50,449 nucleotides of DNA, from assembly GCA_946631295.1 (NCBI GenBank), contig CAMOZY010000011.1, positions 1-50,449 of the forward strand. Reading direction: 5' to 3'. Made by a program: the position numbers and the translations under genes. Numbering within the stretch: position 1 is the stretch's first letter; each line of letters starts with the position of its first letter. Under the pieces are notes generated by a model. It saw nothing but the letters and a program-made list of their open reading frames with translations. It ran no database searches and was not told the origin of the DNA. Positions 43,568 through 50,449 of this stretch are shown in pieces. Origin of the DNA: an uncultured Lachnospiraceae bacterium (lineage in GTDB: Bacteria > Bacillota > Clostridia > Lachnospirales > Lachnospiraceae).

Positions 43568-43696
43568 AAGGCAGTTTCCTCCATTTTGTTAAAATGGGAG
43601 TCGCGTCGAAAAAGACGCATGAAGCGAACGCTTCCGGTTATCTAAAGAGGGGTCCTTCTGTCATTCGGGTACCCCAGCCTCCATCCAGGTCCGGCC
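43568..43696 (-). ncRNA. Candidate structured 5' leader of flgE
   Basis: The 129-nt gap between the TIGR02530 gene and flgE carries four possible hairpins on the minus strand: GGGGT (43671-43675) with ACCCC (43649-43653), GAAGC-GTTC-GCTTC (43621-43634), GCGTC (43614-43618) with GACGC (43603-43607), and CCATTTT (43591-43597) with AAAATGG (43581-43587) covering half of the flgE ribosome site. Seven GGA triplets occur in the leader. I cannot match it to the c-di-GMP-I or -II consensus. Confidence 0.5.
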
Positions 43697-44080
43697 TTAA
43701 GCAATAACCGCTCCGTTTATATTTGTGAATACATTTGTGTCGCTTCCGGCTTCAAGTGCCGTTATAACGGTTCTTGAAGGGACATTTACGATAAATGCAA
43801 GATCATCGATCATTACGAGCGAATCTCTTATCCCTTTATCTGCCGCCATATCCGTTCCGCTCGACAGTCTTCCGAGCTGTTCATCGGACATCTGTAACCC
43901 CCGGTCATTCATTCTCAGTGCTGCATGTTTTGAGAATTTAACCTGGTCAGCTTCCTGCTGTTTTGCTTCAAGGATACTTCCAAAGGAAGCTTTACCGGTA
44001 TTTTCCGGAGTCTGAACCTGTGCGGAAGAACGGGATCTGGAAATTCCGGCTGCATATAATGCCTGTACATTCATTTCCAT
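43697..44080 (-). CDS. TIGR02530-type flagellar operon protein
   Basis: 127 residues from the ATG at 44080, supported by GGAGG 8 bases upstream; a TTG six codons earlier is less likely. The family core is VKFSKHAALRMNDRGLQMSD, then SLVMIDDLAFIVNVPSRTVI. Found between flgD and flgE in many Firmicutes flagellar operons; the function is not established. Confidence 0.9.
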   Translation of the reverse strand: MEMNVQALYAAGISRSRSSAQVQTPENTGKASFGSILEAKQQEADQVKFSKHAALRMNDRGLQMSDEQLGRLSSGTDMAADKGIRDSLVMIDDLAFIVNVPSRTVITALEAGSDTNVFTNINGAVIA

Positions 44081-44163
44081 ATGCGTTTCCTCCTTCAATT
44101 ACATATATCGGCACATACCTCCGTATTCTTGACATTTTTACATCATAATACTCAGGAAACTTT

Positions 44164-44949
44164 TCAGTTTCCATTTTCCTCGTCATCGTCCGGATTTACA
44201 AGTCCTTCTTCCGCAGCAGTTTCCGGATCCGCTTCCGATGCGGTCACATCAGCCTGTGAGTTCTGAGTATTTCCCGTTTCTTCTTCTGCCTGCTTCTCAG
44301 CTTCCTGAGCTGCGGCGATAAGCAGTTCATTGAGCTTTTCAACGTACTTGTTCATTGAATCGACGTCATCATCATCCAGGAATCCCTTCTGATAATCGCT
44401 GAGCGAATTGTACATGCTCAGAAGCCCTGAGATGGTATTTCCGTTGTCGGCAATGCTTATGGAATCAAGATTCGGAAGATCCTTAATTTCCTTTGCAAAA
44501 GCCTTTGCAATACTTTCAGCATCAGAATATTCATTGCCGATTACGCTTACCAGGTCACTCGCTGCATAGAGATTACCGTCTATTGACAGATACGCTTTTC
44601 CGCCTTCAAATGTAACATAATCCACCATGCCACGAATCTGAGATTCTTCTCCTTCTTCGCTTCCGATGACAACTTCCTTACCCACATACGAACTGTATCT
44701 GGAAAGCTCCATTGTCTGTGACATATTATTGAGAGCTTCAACCTGTGAAAACTGTGCGTACTGCGCAATATATTCTGTGTTTGATGTAGGCTCCAGGGGA
44801 TCCTGATACTTCATCTGCGCAACCAGAAGCTGAAGGAAAGCATCTTTGTCCATGCTTGAACTTTCCTTGGTATTTGCAGAAGCAAGCGAAGCCTGTGAAG
44901 CACTTGTGACTATCTCGCCGTTATTAACGCTTGCAGATACAGATGCCAT
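44164..44949 (-). CDS. flgD: Flagellar hook cap protein FlgD
   Basis: 261 residues. N-terminal assembly motif DAFLQLLVAQMKYQDPLEPT followed by NTEYIAQYAQFSQVEALNNM; central part with REGMV-like region; C-terminal acidic low-complexity tail (ADPETAAEEGLVNPDDDEEN). Caps the growing hook while FlgE is added. GGAGG precedes the ATG. Confidence 0.93.
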   Translation of the reverse strand: MASVSASVNNGEIVTSASQASLASANTKESSSMDKDAFLQLLVAQMKYQDPLEPTSNTEYIAQYAQFSQVEALNNMSQTMELSRYSSYVGKEVVIGSEEGEESQIRGMVDYVTFEGGKAYLSIDGNLYAASDLVSVIGNEYSDAESIAKAFAKEIKDLPNLDSISIADNGNTISGLLSMYNSLSDYQKGFLDDDDVDSMNKYVEKLNELLIAAAQEAEKQAEEETGNTQNSQADVTASEADPETAAEEGLVNPDDDEENGN

Positions 44950-44981
44950 ATATACCTCCGTTTCGCCTTATAGGCGTTTGT

Positions 44982-46520
44982 TTAAGCCATATAATCTACT
45001 TTATTGCCGTTTGCAGCCATCATCTCGGCGGCTATTCTCTCGTCATCCTCCATAGAAGATGTATCAATGTCGCCGTCATCTCCCAGATCTATCCTTCTGG
45101 TCCGTTTAGTGCCGTTTCCGGTCTCTTCGCCTTTGCTTCCGGTATTTGATTCAAGATTTCCCTCAAAGTTATGGGAAGCGATAGTAACCTCAACAGCTTC
45201 AACTCTTATACCCTGAGCCTCAAACTGTTCATTAAGTCTTACCATCTGGCTCTCGACAGCAGCTTTAACCGCTTCGTTTTCCGTTATGAAGTTGGCAGTG
45301 ATCACGCCTGCATTGTTTGTAACATGAACGCGGACCGTTCCAAGCGTAGCAGGATGAAGCTGCATCTCAACATCGGAAAAATCTCCATCTGTTACCGTCT
45401 TCATCTGATCAAGTATCTGATCAGCAATCTCAGCAGCATTTGATGTGTAGCTGACTGTCTGTTCAGATGCCGAAATACCGGATGTACTATCAGCAGCCTG
45501 CACATTTACATCACCATTCTGAAGAGGCATTCCTCCGTTTGGATCTTCATTTCCCCTGTCGCGGTTATCGCTTCTGCTTTCACCGGCTTCGGGTGCCTTC
45601 GTAACTATCTTGCTTTCGCCTGTTATGCCACCGTTATCATCCAATCCGGCCTGTTCAAGGTCTCCGTTTGAATTTCTGACAAACCTGGTCACAACATCTT
45701 CGTCTTTTTCAGAAGTTCTGACAGTTTCTTTTAGTACCGGTACATTATCTCCCGGTACAATCATGTCATCTGCTGAAAAATCAGCTTTTTCAGCCATTGT
45801 TTCAGGCTTTTCGGCTGCAATCTGCGCTACAGCCTCTTTCAGTTCAGGAACCGTTAACTCCCTGATACCTGTGTCTGAAGCAAGCGCTTCGTCAAGTACC
45901 TTCATCCCTTCACTGAATACAGCATAATCTTCTTCATTCGTTAGAAGAGAAAGCTGAGAATCAGCACCAAGAGCATCGACAAGGAACGAACTCATATTTT
46001 CCCTGTCAAGAAGGCCTGCAGCCTCAATTCCTTCTGCCTGAAGAAGGTTTTCAAATTCTTCAGGAGACATATCAAGTATTTCCGCAAGTTTTACAGTCAG
46101 TTCTGTGACTATCGAAGCCAGAGCTTCCTGTGCGGATATTATTTCCTCATCCTTGAGCAAAAGTCCGGAAACATCGGTTACTGTAATTTCCTCATCTCCG
46201 GTCGTATCAGGGCTTTCCGTGCCCTTCACATCTGTCTTTGATGCATTTACGGGGTCTTCGGAATTTTTGACTTCTTTGTATGTGTCATTCTTTCCGGTTT
46301 CGGATGTTTCACCTGCATTCCTGTCGGCAGTTTTGTCCGCCTTCATGTCATTCTTTGTGGCAGCATCTTTTCTGACATCCTGTACATTCCTGTTTCCGGC
46401 CTGGTCATTCCATACCGACTTAAAATCTCCTGAAGAGCTTTCGGCAGGCTTTACAGACTGAACGGAAGATGCGAACTGATCCGCAATACCCGTGGCATCC
46501 ATGATAGGTGTGATGCCCAT
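44982..46520 (-). CDS. fliK: Flagellar hook-length control protein FliK
   Basis: 512 residues from the ATG at 46520 with AAGGAAGG just upstream; an earlier ATG at 46544 lies on that site. N-terminal 350 residues are acidic, Asp/Glu/Ser/Thr-rich and variable (molecular ruler part). C-terminal Flg_hook domain about 375-460 (DVEMQLHPATLGTVRVHVTN, LNEQFEAQGIRVEAVEVTIA). Works with FlhB to stop hook growth. A sigma-28-like promoter lies directly upstream. Confidence 0.92.
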   Translation of the reverse strand: MGITPIMDATGIADQFASSVQSVKPAESSSGDFKSVWNDQAGNRNVQDVRKDAATKNDMKADKTADRNAGETSETGKNDTYKEVKNSEDPVNASKTDVKGTESPDTTGDEEITVTDVSGLLLKDEEIISAQEALASIVTELTVKLAEILDMSPEEFENLLQAEGIEAAGLLDRENMSSFLVDALGADSQLSLLTNEEDYAVFSEGMKVLDEALASDTGIRELTVPELKEAVAQIAAEKPETMAEKADFSADDMIVPGDNVPVLKETVRTSEKDEDVVTRFVRNSNGDLEQAGLDDNGGITGESKIVTKAPEAGESRSDNRDRGNEDPNGGMPLQNGDVNVQAADSTSGISASEQTVSYTSNAAEIADQILDQMKTVTDGDFSDVEMQLHPATLGTVRVHVTNNAGVITANFITENEAVKAAVESQMVRLNEQFEAQGIRVEAVEVTIASHNFEGNLESNTGSKGEETGNGTKRTRRIDLGDDGDIDTSSMEDDERIAAEMMAANGNKVDYMA

Positions 46521-46585
46521 AGACAATTCCTTCCTTTCTCCCATAAGGGTAATCAGCAGATTAAAGTTACACCCTGCTGGGATTT

Positions 46586-46612
46586 ATATCGGACGAAAGA
46601 AGGTAAAACTTA
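46586..46612 (-). promoter_or_regulatory. Candidate sigma-28 (FliA) promoter before fliK
   Basis: On the minus strand TAAG (46609-46612), a 15-bp spacer, and TCCGATAT (46586-46593). The SigD/FliA consensus is TAAA-N15-GCCGATAT; 3 of 4 and 7 of 8 bases match with exact spacing. It lies in the 120-bp gap between motE and fliK, about 65 bp before the fliK ATG. Confidence 0.7.
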
Positions 46613-46640
46613 AGGAGCAATTTATGAATAAATCGATATC

Positions 46641-47522
46641 TTAGCTCTGAGGATCGAGTATCTTGGTGATCCTTGCGGCAACATCCTTATCCATCTGGTC
46701 AAATATCGCTGCCCTGTCTTCGGGATTCATTGCCCCAAGTATCCTTGCTGCGAGCTGAATTCCTTCCGTATCCGTCATATGCTCAAAAAGGGACGCTGCC
46801 TCCTTGGGCTTCATGGACGAATAAGCACTTACATAATTCTGTATCTCTGCTGAAACCTGGAGTTCCTCAACAACCTGTTTATATAAGAATTCAGCTGTTG
46901 TGGGATCCATGGATTCAAAATACTTAACATATTCCTCAGGTCCCGGACCATTTTCCGCATAAATGACTTCCTCGTAAAATTCATTCCTTATACGCTGGAA
47001 GTCCACCTGCATGGTTTCAAACTGTGAAAGCCTTGTTACCTCCGCTTCAAGTGCGGCAATCCTCTCATCCTTAGTGGAGTTTGCGTTCTTATAGGTGTCC
47101 AGTTCGGTCTCAAGTGCATAGATCCTGTTAACGGCATCCTGAAGGTTCGTATATCCGCCATACATGGTAGGATCAAGAGTTTCCGACGCAGAGCTTTCCG
47201 GAAGGATCTTATTGAGGACAGGTACATTCTTCAGAACAGGAGTAAGTACCGAACTTCCGAATCCGCCGACATCAAGCTTTATGATAACCACAATAACAGC
47301 AAGCCAGAGTAGCACAATAAAGACTGTGGCGATAAATGTCACAAAGCCTCCGCCTTCTTCATCGCTCTCAAGTTCTTCTTCCTGCTTGGCGATTTCCTTG
47401 GCTCTCTTTTTTGCTTCTTTTTTCTGAGCGGCCTGTTCCCTTTTTAGTTGTTTTTTCTCGTCCTGAAGGCGCTTTTTTTCTTCCTGGGCCGCCTTCTCTT
47501 CGGGGGTAAGTTCTTTAGCCAT
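46641..47522 (-). CDS. MotE/MgtE-N-domain flagellar protein
   Basis: 293 residues. Lys/Glu-rich cytoplasmic N-terminus (1-55), one membrane helix (FIATVFIVLLWLAVIVVIIK), a coiled coil (about 125-170) and a C-terminal MgtE N-domain-like repeat region (SMDPTTAEFLYKQVVEELQV, AARILGAMNPEDRAAIFDQM, KDVAARITKIL). This is the layout of MotE/YlxF proteins in flagellar operons, thought to act as stator chaperones. Its start overlaps the fliJ stop by 8 bp. Confidence 0.87.
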   Translation of the reverse strand: MAKELTPEEKAAQEEKKRLQDEKKQLKREQAAQKKEAKKRAKEIAKQEEELESDEEGGGFVTFIATVFIVLLWLAVIVVIIKLDVGGFGSSVLTPVLKNVPVLNKILPESSASETLDPTMYGGYTNLQDAVNRIYALETELDTYKNANSTKDERIAALEAEVTRLSQFETMQVDFQRIRNEFYEEVIYAENGPGPEEYVKYFESMDPTTAEFLYKQVVEELQVSAEIQNYVSAYSSMKPKEAASLFEHMTDTEGIQLAARILGAMNPEDRAAIFDQMDKDVAARITKILDPQS

Positions 47523-47970
47523 TATCCGTCACCTTTTGTCCGTATGTATAAGTGGTAAGCTCATCTATTGATTTGCTCTCCGCCCTGTTTTCTTCACGGA
47601 CGAATTCGTCAAACTGTTTTTCCTTAAGCTTCTCGTGAGTTTTTCTTTCTTTAACAGCCTCTTCAAGTTCTGCCCTGGCTCTTTCCAGCGCTGCTTCCGC
47701 TCTGCTGACCTTAAGCTTCTGCTCCGATATTCTCTGGTCACAAATGATCCTGGACATCTGGGAGTCTTCTATCTCATGCATATCAAGGTCACCCTGAAGA
47801 ACCTCCACGGCATGTCTTTCGATTTCCTCTTTTCTTCTGAAAAGAGCATCAAGTGCATCCTGTTCCAGATCAAGATTCCTCTTGGCTTCGCCGAAATGCT
47901 GCTTGGCCTGGGTTTCCATCTTTTCCTTGATGCTGAGGATATTCTGCATTTTGTAACGAAATCTCGCCAT
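47515..47970 (-). CDS. fliJ: Flagellar export chaperone FliJ
   Basis: 151 residues, nearly all helical coiled coil, opening MARFRYKMQNILSIKEKMET as FliJ proteins do. Forms the stalk connecting the FliI hexamer to the gate and recycles chaperones. Between fliI and motE, overlapping the latter. Confidence 0.92.
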   Translation of the reverse strand: MARFRYKMQNILSIKEKMETQAKQHFGEAKRNLDLEQDALDALFRRKEEIERHAVEVLQGDLDMHEIEDSQMSRIICDQRISEQKLKVSRAEAALERARAELEEAVKERKTHEKLKEKQFDEFVREENRAESKSIDELTTYTYGQKVTDNG

Positions 47971-48002
47971 ATGCTTCCTTACGCTTTATCCTTCATCAGG
48001 TA

Positions 48003-49349
48003 TCATTTCTTCGCGTCATCATTAAAAAGCTGTTCGAGAAGGTCAACACTCTCTTCGAACGTATACTTTGCATCCGTATCCTGGCAAAGGAATTCGTTGA
48101 CCGCATTGATCTTGCTTATGGCATAATCGATATTCGGATTGGAACCGCTCTTATAAGCTCCGATATTAATGAGATCCTCTGCCTCATTATATGTTGCAAG
48201 AACGGTCTTCAGCCTGCTTGCAGCCTGTTTATGCTTCTTATCGCATATGGAACTCATACATCTCGATATACTCATGAGCACATCAATTGCGGGATAATGA
48301 TTCTTGTGGCCAAGCTTTCTGTCGAGCATGATATGACCATCCAGAATACTTCTTGCGGTATCTGTGATCGGCTCGTTAAAATCATCTCCGTCAACCAGGA
48401 CGGTATAGAGTCCGGTGATTGAGCCCTTATCCGATCTTCCTGCTCTTTCAAGGAGCTTGGGCATCTCAGAATAAACTGAAGGCGGATATCCTCTTGTTAC
48501 CGGAGGCTCACCGCTTGCAAGTCCTATTTCTCTTTGAGCCATGGAAAATCTCGTAAGAGAGTCCATCATCAATAGAACATCCTCACCCTGGTCCCTGAAA
48601 TATTCGGCTATGGCAGTAGCAGTAAGTGCCGCTTTTTTTCTTTCAAGGGCAGGCCTGTCGGAAGTTGCAACCACAACAACGCTCCGCTTCATACCTTCTT
48701 CGCCAAGGTCTCTTTCTATGAATTCCCTGACCTCCCTGCCGCGCTCTCCTATAAGGGCAATGACATTGATGTCAGCTTTTGTATTTCGCGCAAACATACC
48801 CATAAGGGTTGATTTTCCAACGCCGGATCCCGCAAATATGCCGATACGCTGACCCTTACCGAGAGTGATCATTCCGTCAACAGCCTTAACTCCGAGTGGA
48901 AGAACCTCATCAATTATTGCCCTGTGCATCGGATCGGGAGGTGCATTTTCAACAGAATACCTCTCTCCCTCGATAACGGTTCCGTCGACAGGATTTCCGA
49001 GAGCATTCAGTGATTTTCCCAGAAGATCCCTGCTTACAGTCACCATAAGAGGATAGCCTGTATTGATGACCATACTTCCGAGTCCTATTCCGTCAGTAAC
49101 ACCGTAAGGCATAAGAAGTGTCTTTTTGTCCTTAAAGCCTACTACCTCGGCAAGTATCTCATCATCGGGGTTTTCATTTATATCATCCCCCTTTGGAATG
49201 ATACGGCATATATCACCAAGCTTTGCATCAGGGCCTGCGGATTCGATAGTAAGACCTACGACATTTATAACCTTTCCCATTTTTTTGAAAAAGGTAAACT
49301 GTACCGCCTTATTATATTTTTTATAATCCACATCCCTAACGGTTACCAT
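48003..49349 (-). CDS. fliI: Flagellum-specific ATPase FliI
   Basis: 448 residues from the ATG at 49349 with GGTGG 5 bases upstream; a GTG at 49358 is the alternative. Walker A GIFAGSGVGKSTLMGMFA, Walker B region DVLLMMDSLTRFSMAQRE and SGEPPVTRGYPPSVYSEMPK are typical of the FliI/F1-beta family. Powers or assists export unfolding with FliH and FliJ. Confidence 0.97.
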   Translation of the reverse strand: MVTVRDVDYKKYNKAVQFTFFKKMGKVINVVGLTIESAGPDAKLGDICRIIPKGDDINENPDDEILAEVVGFKDKKTLLMPYGVTDGIGLGSMVINTGYPLMVTVSRDLLGKSLNALGNPVDGTVIEGERYSVENAPPDPMHRAIIDEVLPLGVKAVDGMITLGKGQRIGIFAGSGVGKSTLMGMFARNTKADINVIALIGERGREVREFIERDLGEEGMKRSVVVVATSDRPALERKKAALTATAIAEYFRDQGEDVLLMMDSLTRFSMAQREIGLASGEPPVTRGYPPSVYSEMPKLLERAGRSDKGSITGLYTVLVDGDDFNEPITDTARSILDGHIMLDRKLGHKNHYPAIDVLMSISRCMSSICDKKHKQAASRLKTVLATYNEAEDLINIGAYKSGSNPNIDYAISKINAVNEFLCQDTDAKYTFEESVDLLEQLFNDDAKK

Positions 49350-49396
49350 TTTCGCCACCAGTCATATGAACAAAGGCCGGATAGGCCGGCCTTTTA

Positions 49397-50308
49397 TCAG
49401 CTTTCATCCCTTGAATATGATAAAAGCCTCAGCTTTGTGGAAAGTTCTGATAGTTCTGTTCCGAGACTGCAGTCAAAAATACCTCCGTCAGTCTCAATCA
49501 TGCATGAGTCGGGAGGAAGCGAGATATCCTCCATGATCTCGATCACACTTCCGGGAACCTTGGCTGCTTCTTCCAAAACGCCCTTTCTGGAATTGACGTA
49601 ATCATAATTATCCTTGCTGATATGTATGAGAAAACTTCTGGCGCCTTCAATATTTCTGAGTGCATTCGCCACAAGATGTCCTGCGATCGTCTTGTGCATC
49701 TTGAGATCAGTTTTAAGGATGTGCTCGTAAACATCCGTGATCGTATCAACAAGTTCAGGTTCCATCTCATTGAACTTCTTCTGATACAGATCCTCCAGGT
49801 CCTGCTTTTCCTTATCCAGGGATTCTCTCATATCCTGAATCTCCTGGGCAGCTCTTGCACTGCCTTCAGAATAACCTTCCTGATATCCCTTGTTCCTGGC
49901 TTCCTCGGTTATAAAACCGGCATTATCTCTTGCCTGTGACTCAATGAGTTCAGCTGAAGCCCTGGCTTCGCTTATTATCCTCTCAGCTTCCTCATTTGCA
50001 TTATCAACAACGGTCTGTGGATCTAATGCCGCTTCGCCCTTAATAACATTTCCGGATGCAGTGATCTCGCTTAAATTACCGAGTCCTTCGGAAAAGCCTT
50101 CCGAAAGCTCACCGTCAACCGTTACGCCGTTAACCAGTTCCTGCACACCTTCACTGTCCGCATTGATTCCTTCAACAAAACCCGAATTCTCGGGGCTCTG
50201 CATTTTCAGGCCGAGAGCATCAATGCGCTTTTTGACAAGCTCATTCATATCAATGACGCGCTTGTCACTTCCCATATTCATATACGAGGTTTTATATAGA
50301 TTAGACAA
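49397..50308 (-). CDS. fliH: Flagellar assembly protein FliH
   Basis: 303 residues. I accept the TTG at 50308 (MSNLYKTSYMNMGSDKRVID), since homologous proteins in related bacteria begin with this conserved block and GGAG lies 9 bases upstream; ATGs 9 and 11 codons later are alternatives. Long Ala/Glu coiled coil (about 105-175) and a V-ATPase E-like C-terminal domain (190-300) that binds FliI. The TTG overlaps the fliG stop (TTGTCTAA), so translation is likely coupled. Confidence 0.92.
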   Translation of the reverse strand: MSNLYKTSYMNMGSDKRVIDMNELVKKRIDALGLKMQSPENSGFVEGINADSEGVQELVNGVTVDGELSEGFSEGLGNLSEITASGNVIKGEAALDPQTVVDNANEEAERIISEARASAELIESQARDNAGFITEEARNKGYQEGYSEGSARAAQEIQDMRESLDKEKQDLEDLYQKKFNEMEPELVDTITDVYEHILKTDLKMHKTIAGHLVANALRNIEGARSFLIHISKDNYDYVNSRKGVLEEAAKVPGSVIEIMEDISLPPDSCMIETDGGIFDCSLGTELSELSTKLRLLSYSRDES

Positions 50309-50449
50309 CTATCTCATCTCCGCCGCCTCTGGAGATAACGATCTCGCCGGAATCCTCCAGTTTACGGATAATATTAACAATCTTCTGCTGAGCCTCTTCA
50401 ACATCCTTCATACGAACAGGGCCCATGAATTCCATATCTTCCTTGATCA
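50301..50449 (-). CDS. fliG: Flagellar switch protein FliG, C-terminal end only
   Basis: The frame is open from the right edge to the TAA at 50301-50303. The visible 48 residues include EDMEFMGPVRMKDVEEAQQK, then IVNIIRKLEDSGEIVISRGG, the conserved C-terminal helices of FliG that face the stator. The rest of the gene and presumably fliF, fliE, flgC and flgB lie outside the window. Confidence 0.93.
   Translation of the reverse strand, partial: IKEDMEFMGPVRMKDVEEAQQKIVNIIRKLEDSGEIVISRGGGDEIVV

Noticed and set aside
43568-43696. c-di-GMP riboswitch (GEMM) before flgE
   Set aside because: The conserved CACGCA, GGGCAAACC and GGACGCAAAGCC blocks are not present, so only an unclassified structured leader is claimed.

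Overview
The window looks like the chromosome of a motile, Gram-positive anaerobe of the class Clostridia, most likely family Lachnospiraceae (Butyrivibrio/Roseburia-like). The reasons are a single very long fla/che superoperon with FliY, CheC, CheD and a DUF6115 protein, the order sigma-28 / accessory genes / rpsB-tsf that also occurs in Bacillus, a Rex redox repressor, strong purine-rich Shine-Dalgarno sites, and surface proteins with DUF5648-type and CAP domains. The genus is inference; no 16S rRNA gene is present. I found no tRNA, rRNA, CRISPR array, insertion sequence or phage gene. Almost everything is on the minus strand; only two genes (ABC-F ATPase at 4622-6625 and an orphan protein at 15283-16059) are on plus. 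No stretch longer than about 220 bases lacks a gene.

Region 1 (1-8569), housekeeping and regulation: a glycosyltransferase cut by the left edge, YebC-family regulator, alanine racemase, an unknown coiled-coil protein and Rex, all minus. Then comes a plus-strand ABC-F ATPase whose ATG sits directly at the expected transcription start (candidate leaderless mRNA). It converges through one shared hairpin on a eukaryote-type NADP-isocitrate dehydrogenase preceded by a GntR/FCD regulator. That regulator's promoter carries a perfect 12-bp palindrome on its -10 box.

Region 2 (8700-16060), cell surface: a DUF5648-repeat surface protein, a lipoprotein sharing its signal-peptide sequence, a thioredoxin-like/CAP-domain surface protein broken by an in-frame TAG, a GDP-L-fucose synthase, and an unknown plus-strand gene.

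Region 3 (16140-18230): the rpsB-tsf operon with its own sigma-A promoter and terminator; EF-Ts carries an unusual internal insertion.

Region 4 (18283-50449, read right to left): the flagellar/chemotaxis superoperon fliG(end)-fliH-fliI-fliJ-motE-fliK-flgD-(TIGR02530)-flgE, terminator, new promoter, flbD-motA-motB-fliL-fliM-fliY-cheY-fliO-fliP-fliQ-fliR-flhB-flhA-flhF-flhG-pilZ-cheB-cheA-cheW-cheC-cheD-(2-TM protein)-fliA-fapA-(102 aa)-DUF6115-(MltG N-domain-like). Together these encode the switch, export gate and ATPase, hook assembly, stator, chemotaxis signalling and the late sigma factor. Sequence signals suggest the operon is internally subdivided: a sigma-28-like promoter before fliK, a structured GGA-rich leader before flgE, a strong terminator after flgE and an extended -10 promoter before flbD.

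Most interesting points: the hook-gene subunit (sigma-28 promoter, leader, terminator), the accessory module after fliA with a SwrB-like DUF6115 protein, the TAG-interrupted thioredoxin/CAP protein, the GntR operator architecture and the leaderless ABC-F gene. None is proven to be a new system from sequence alone.
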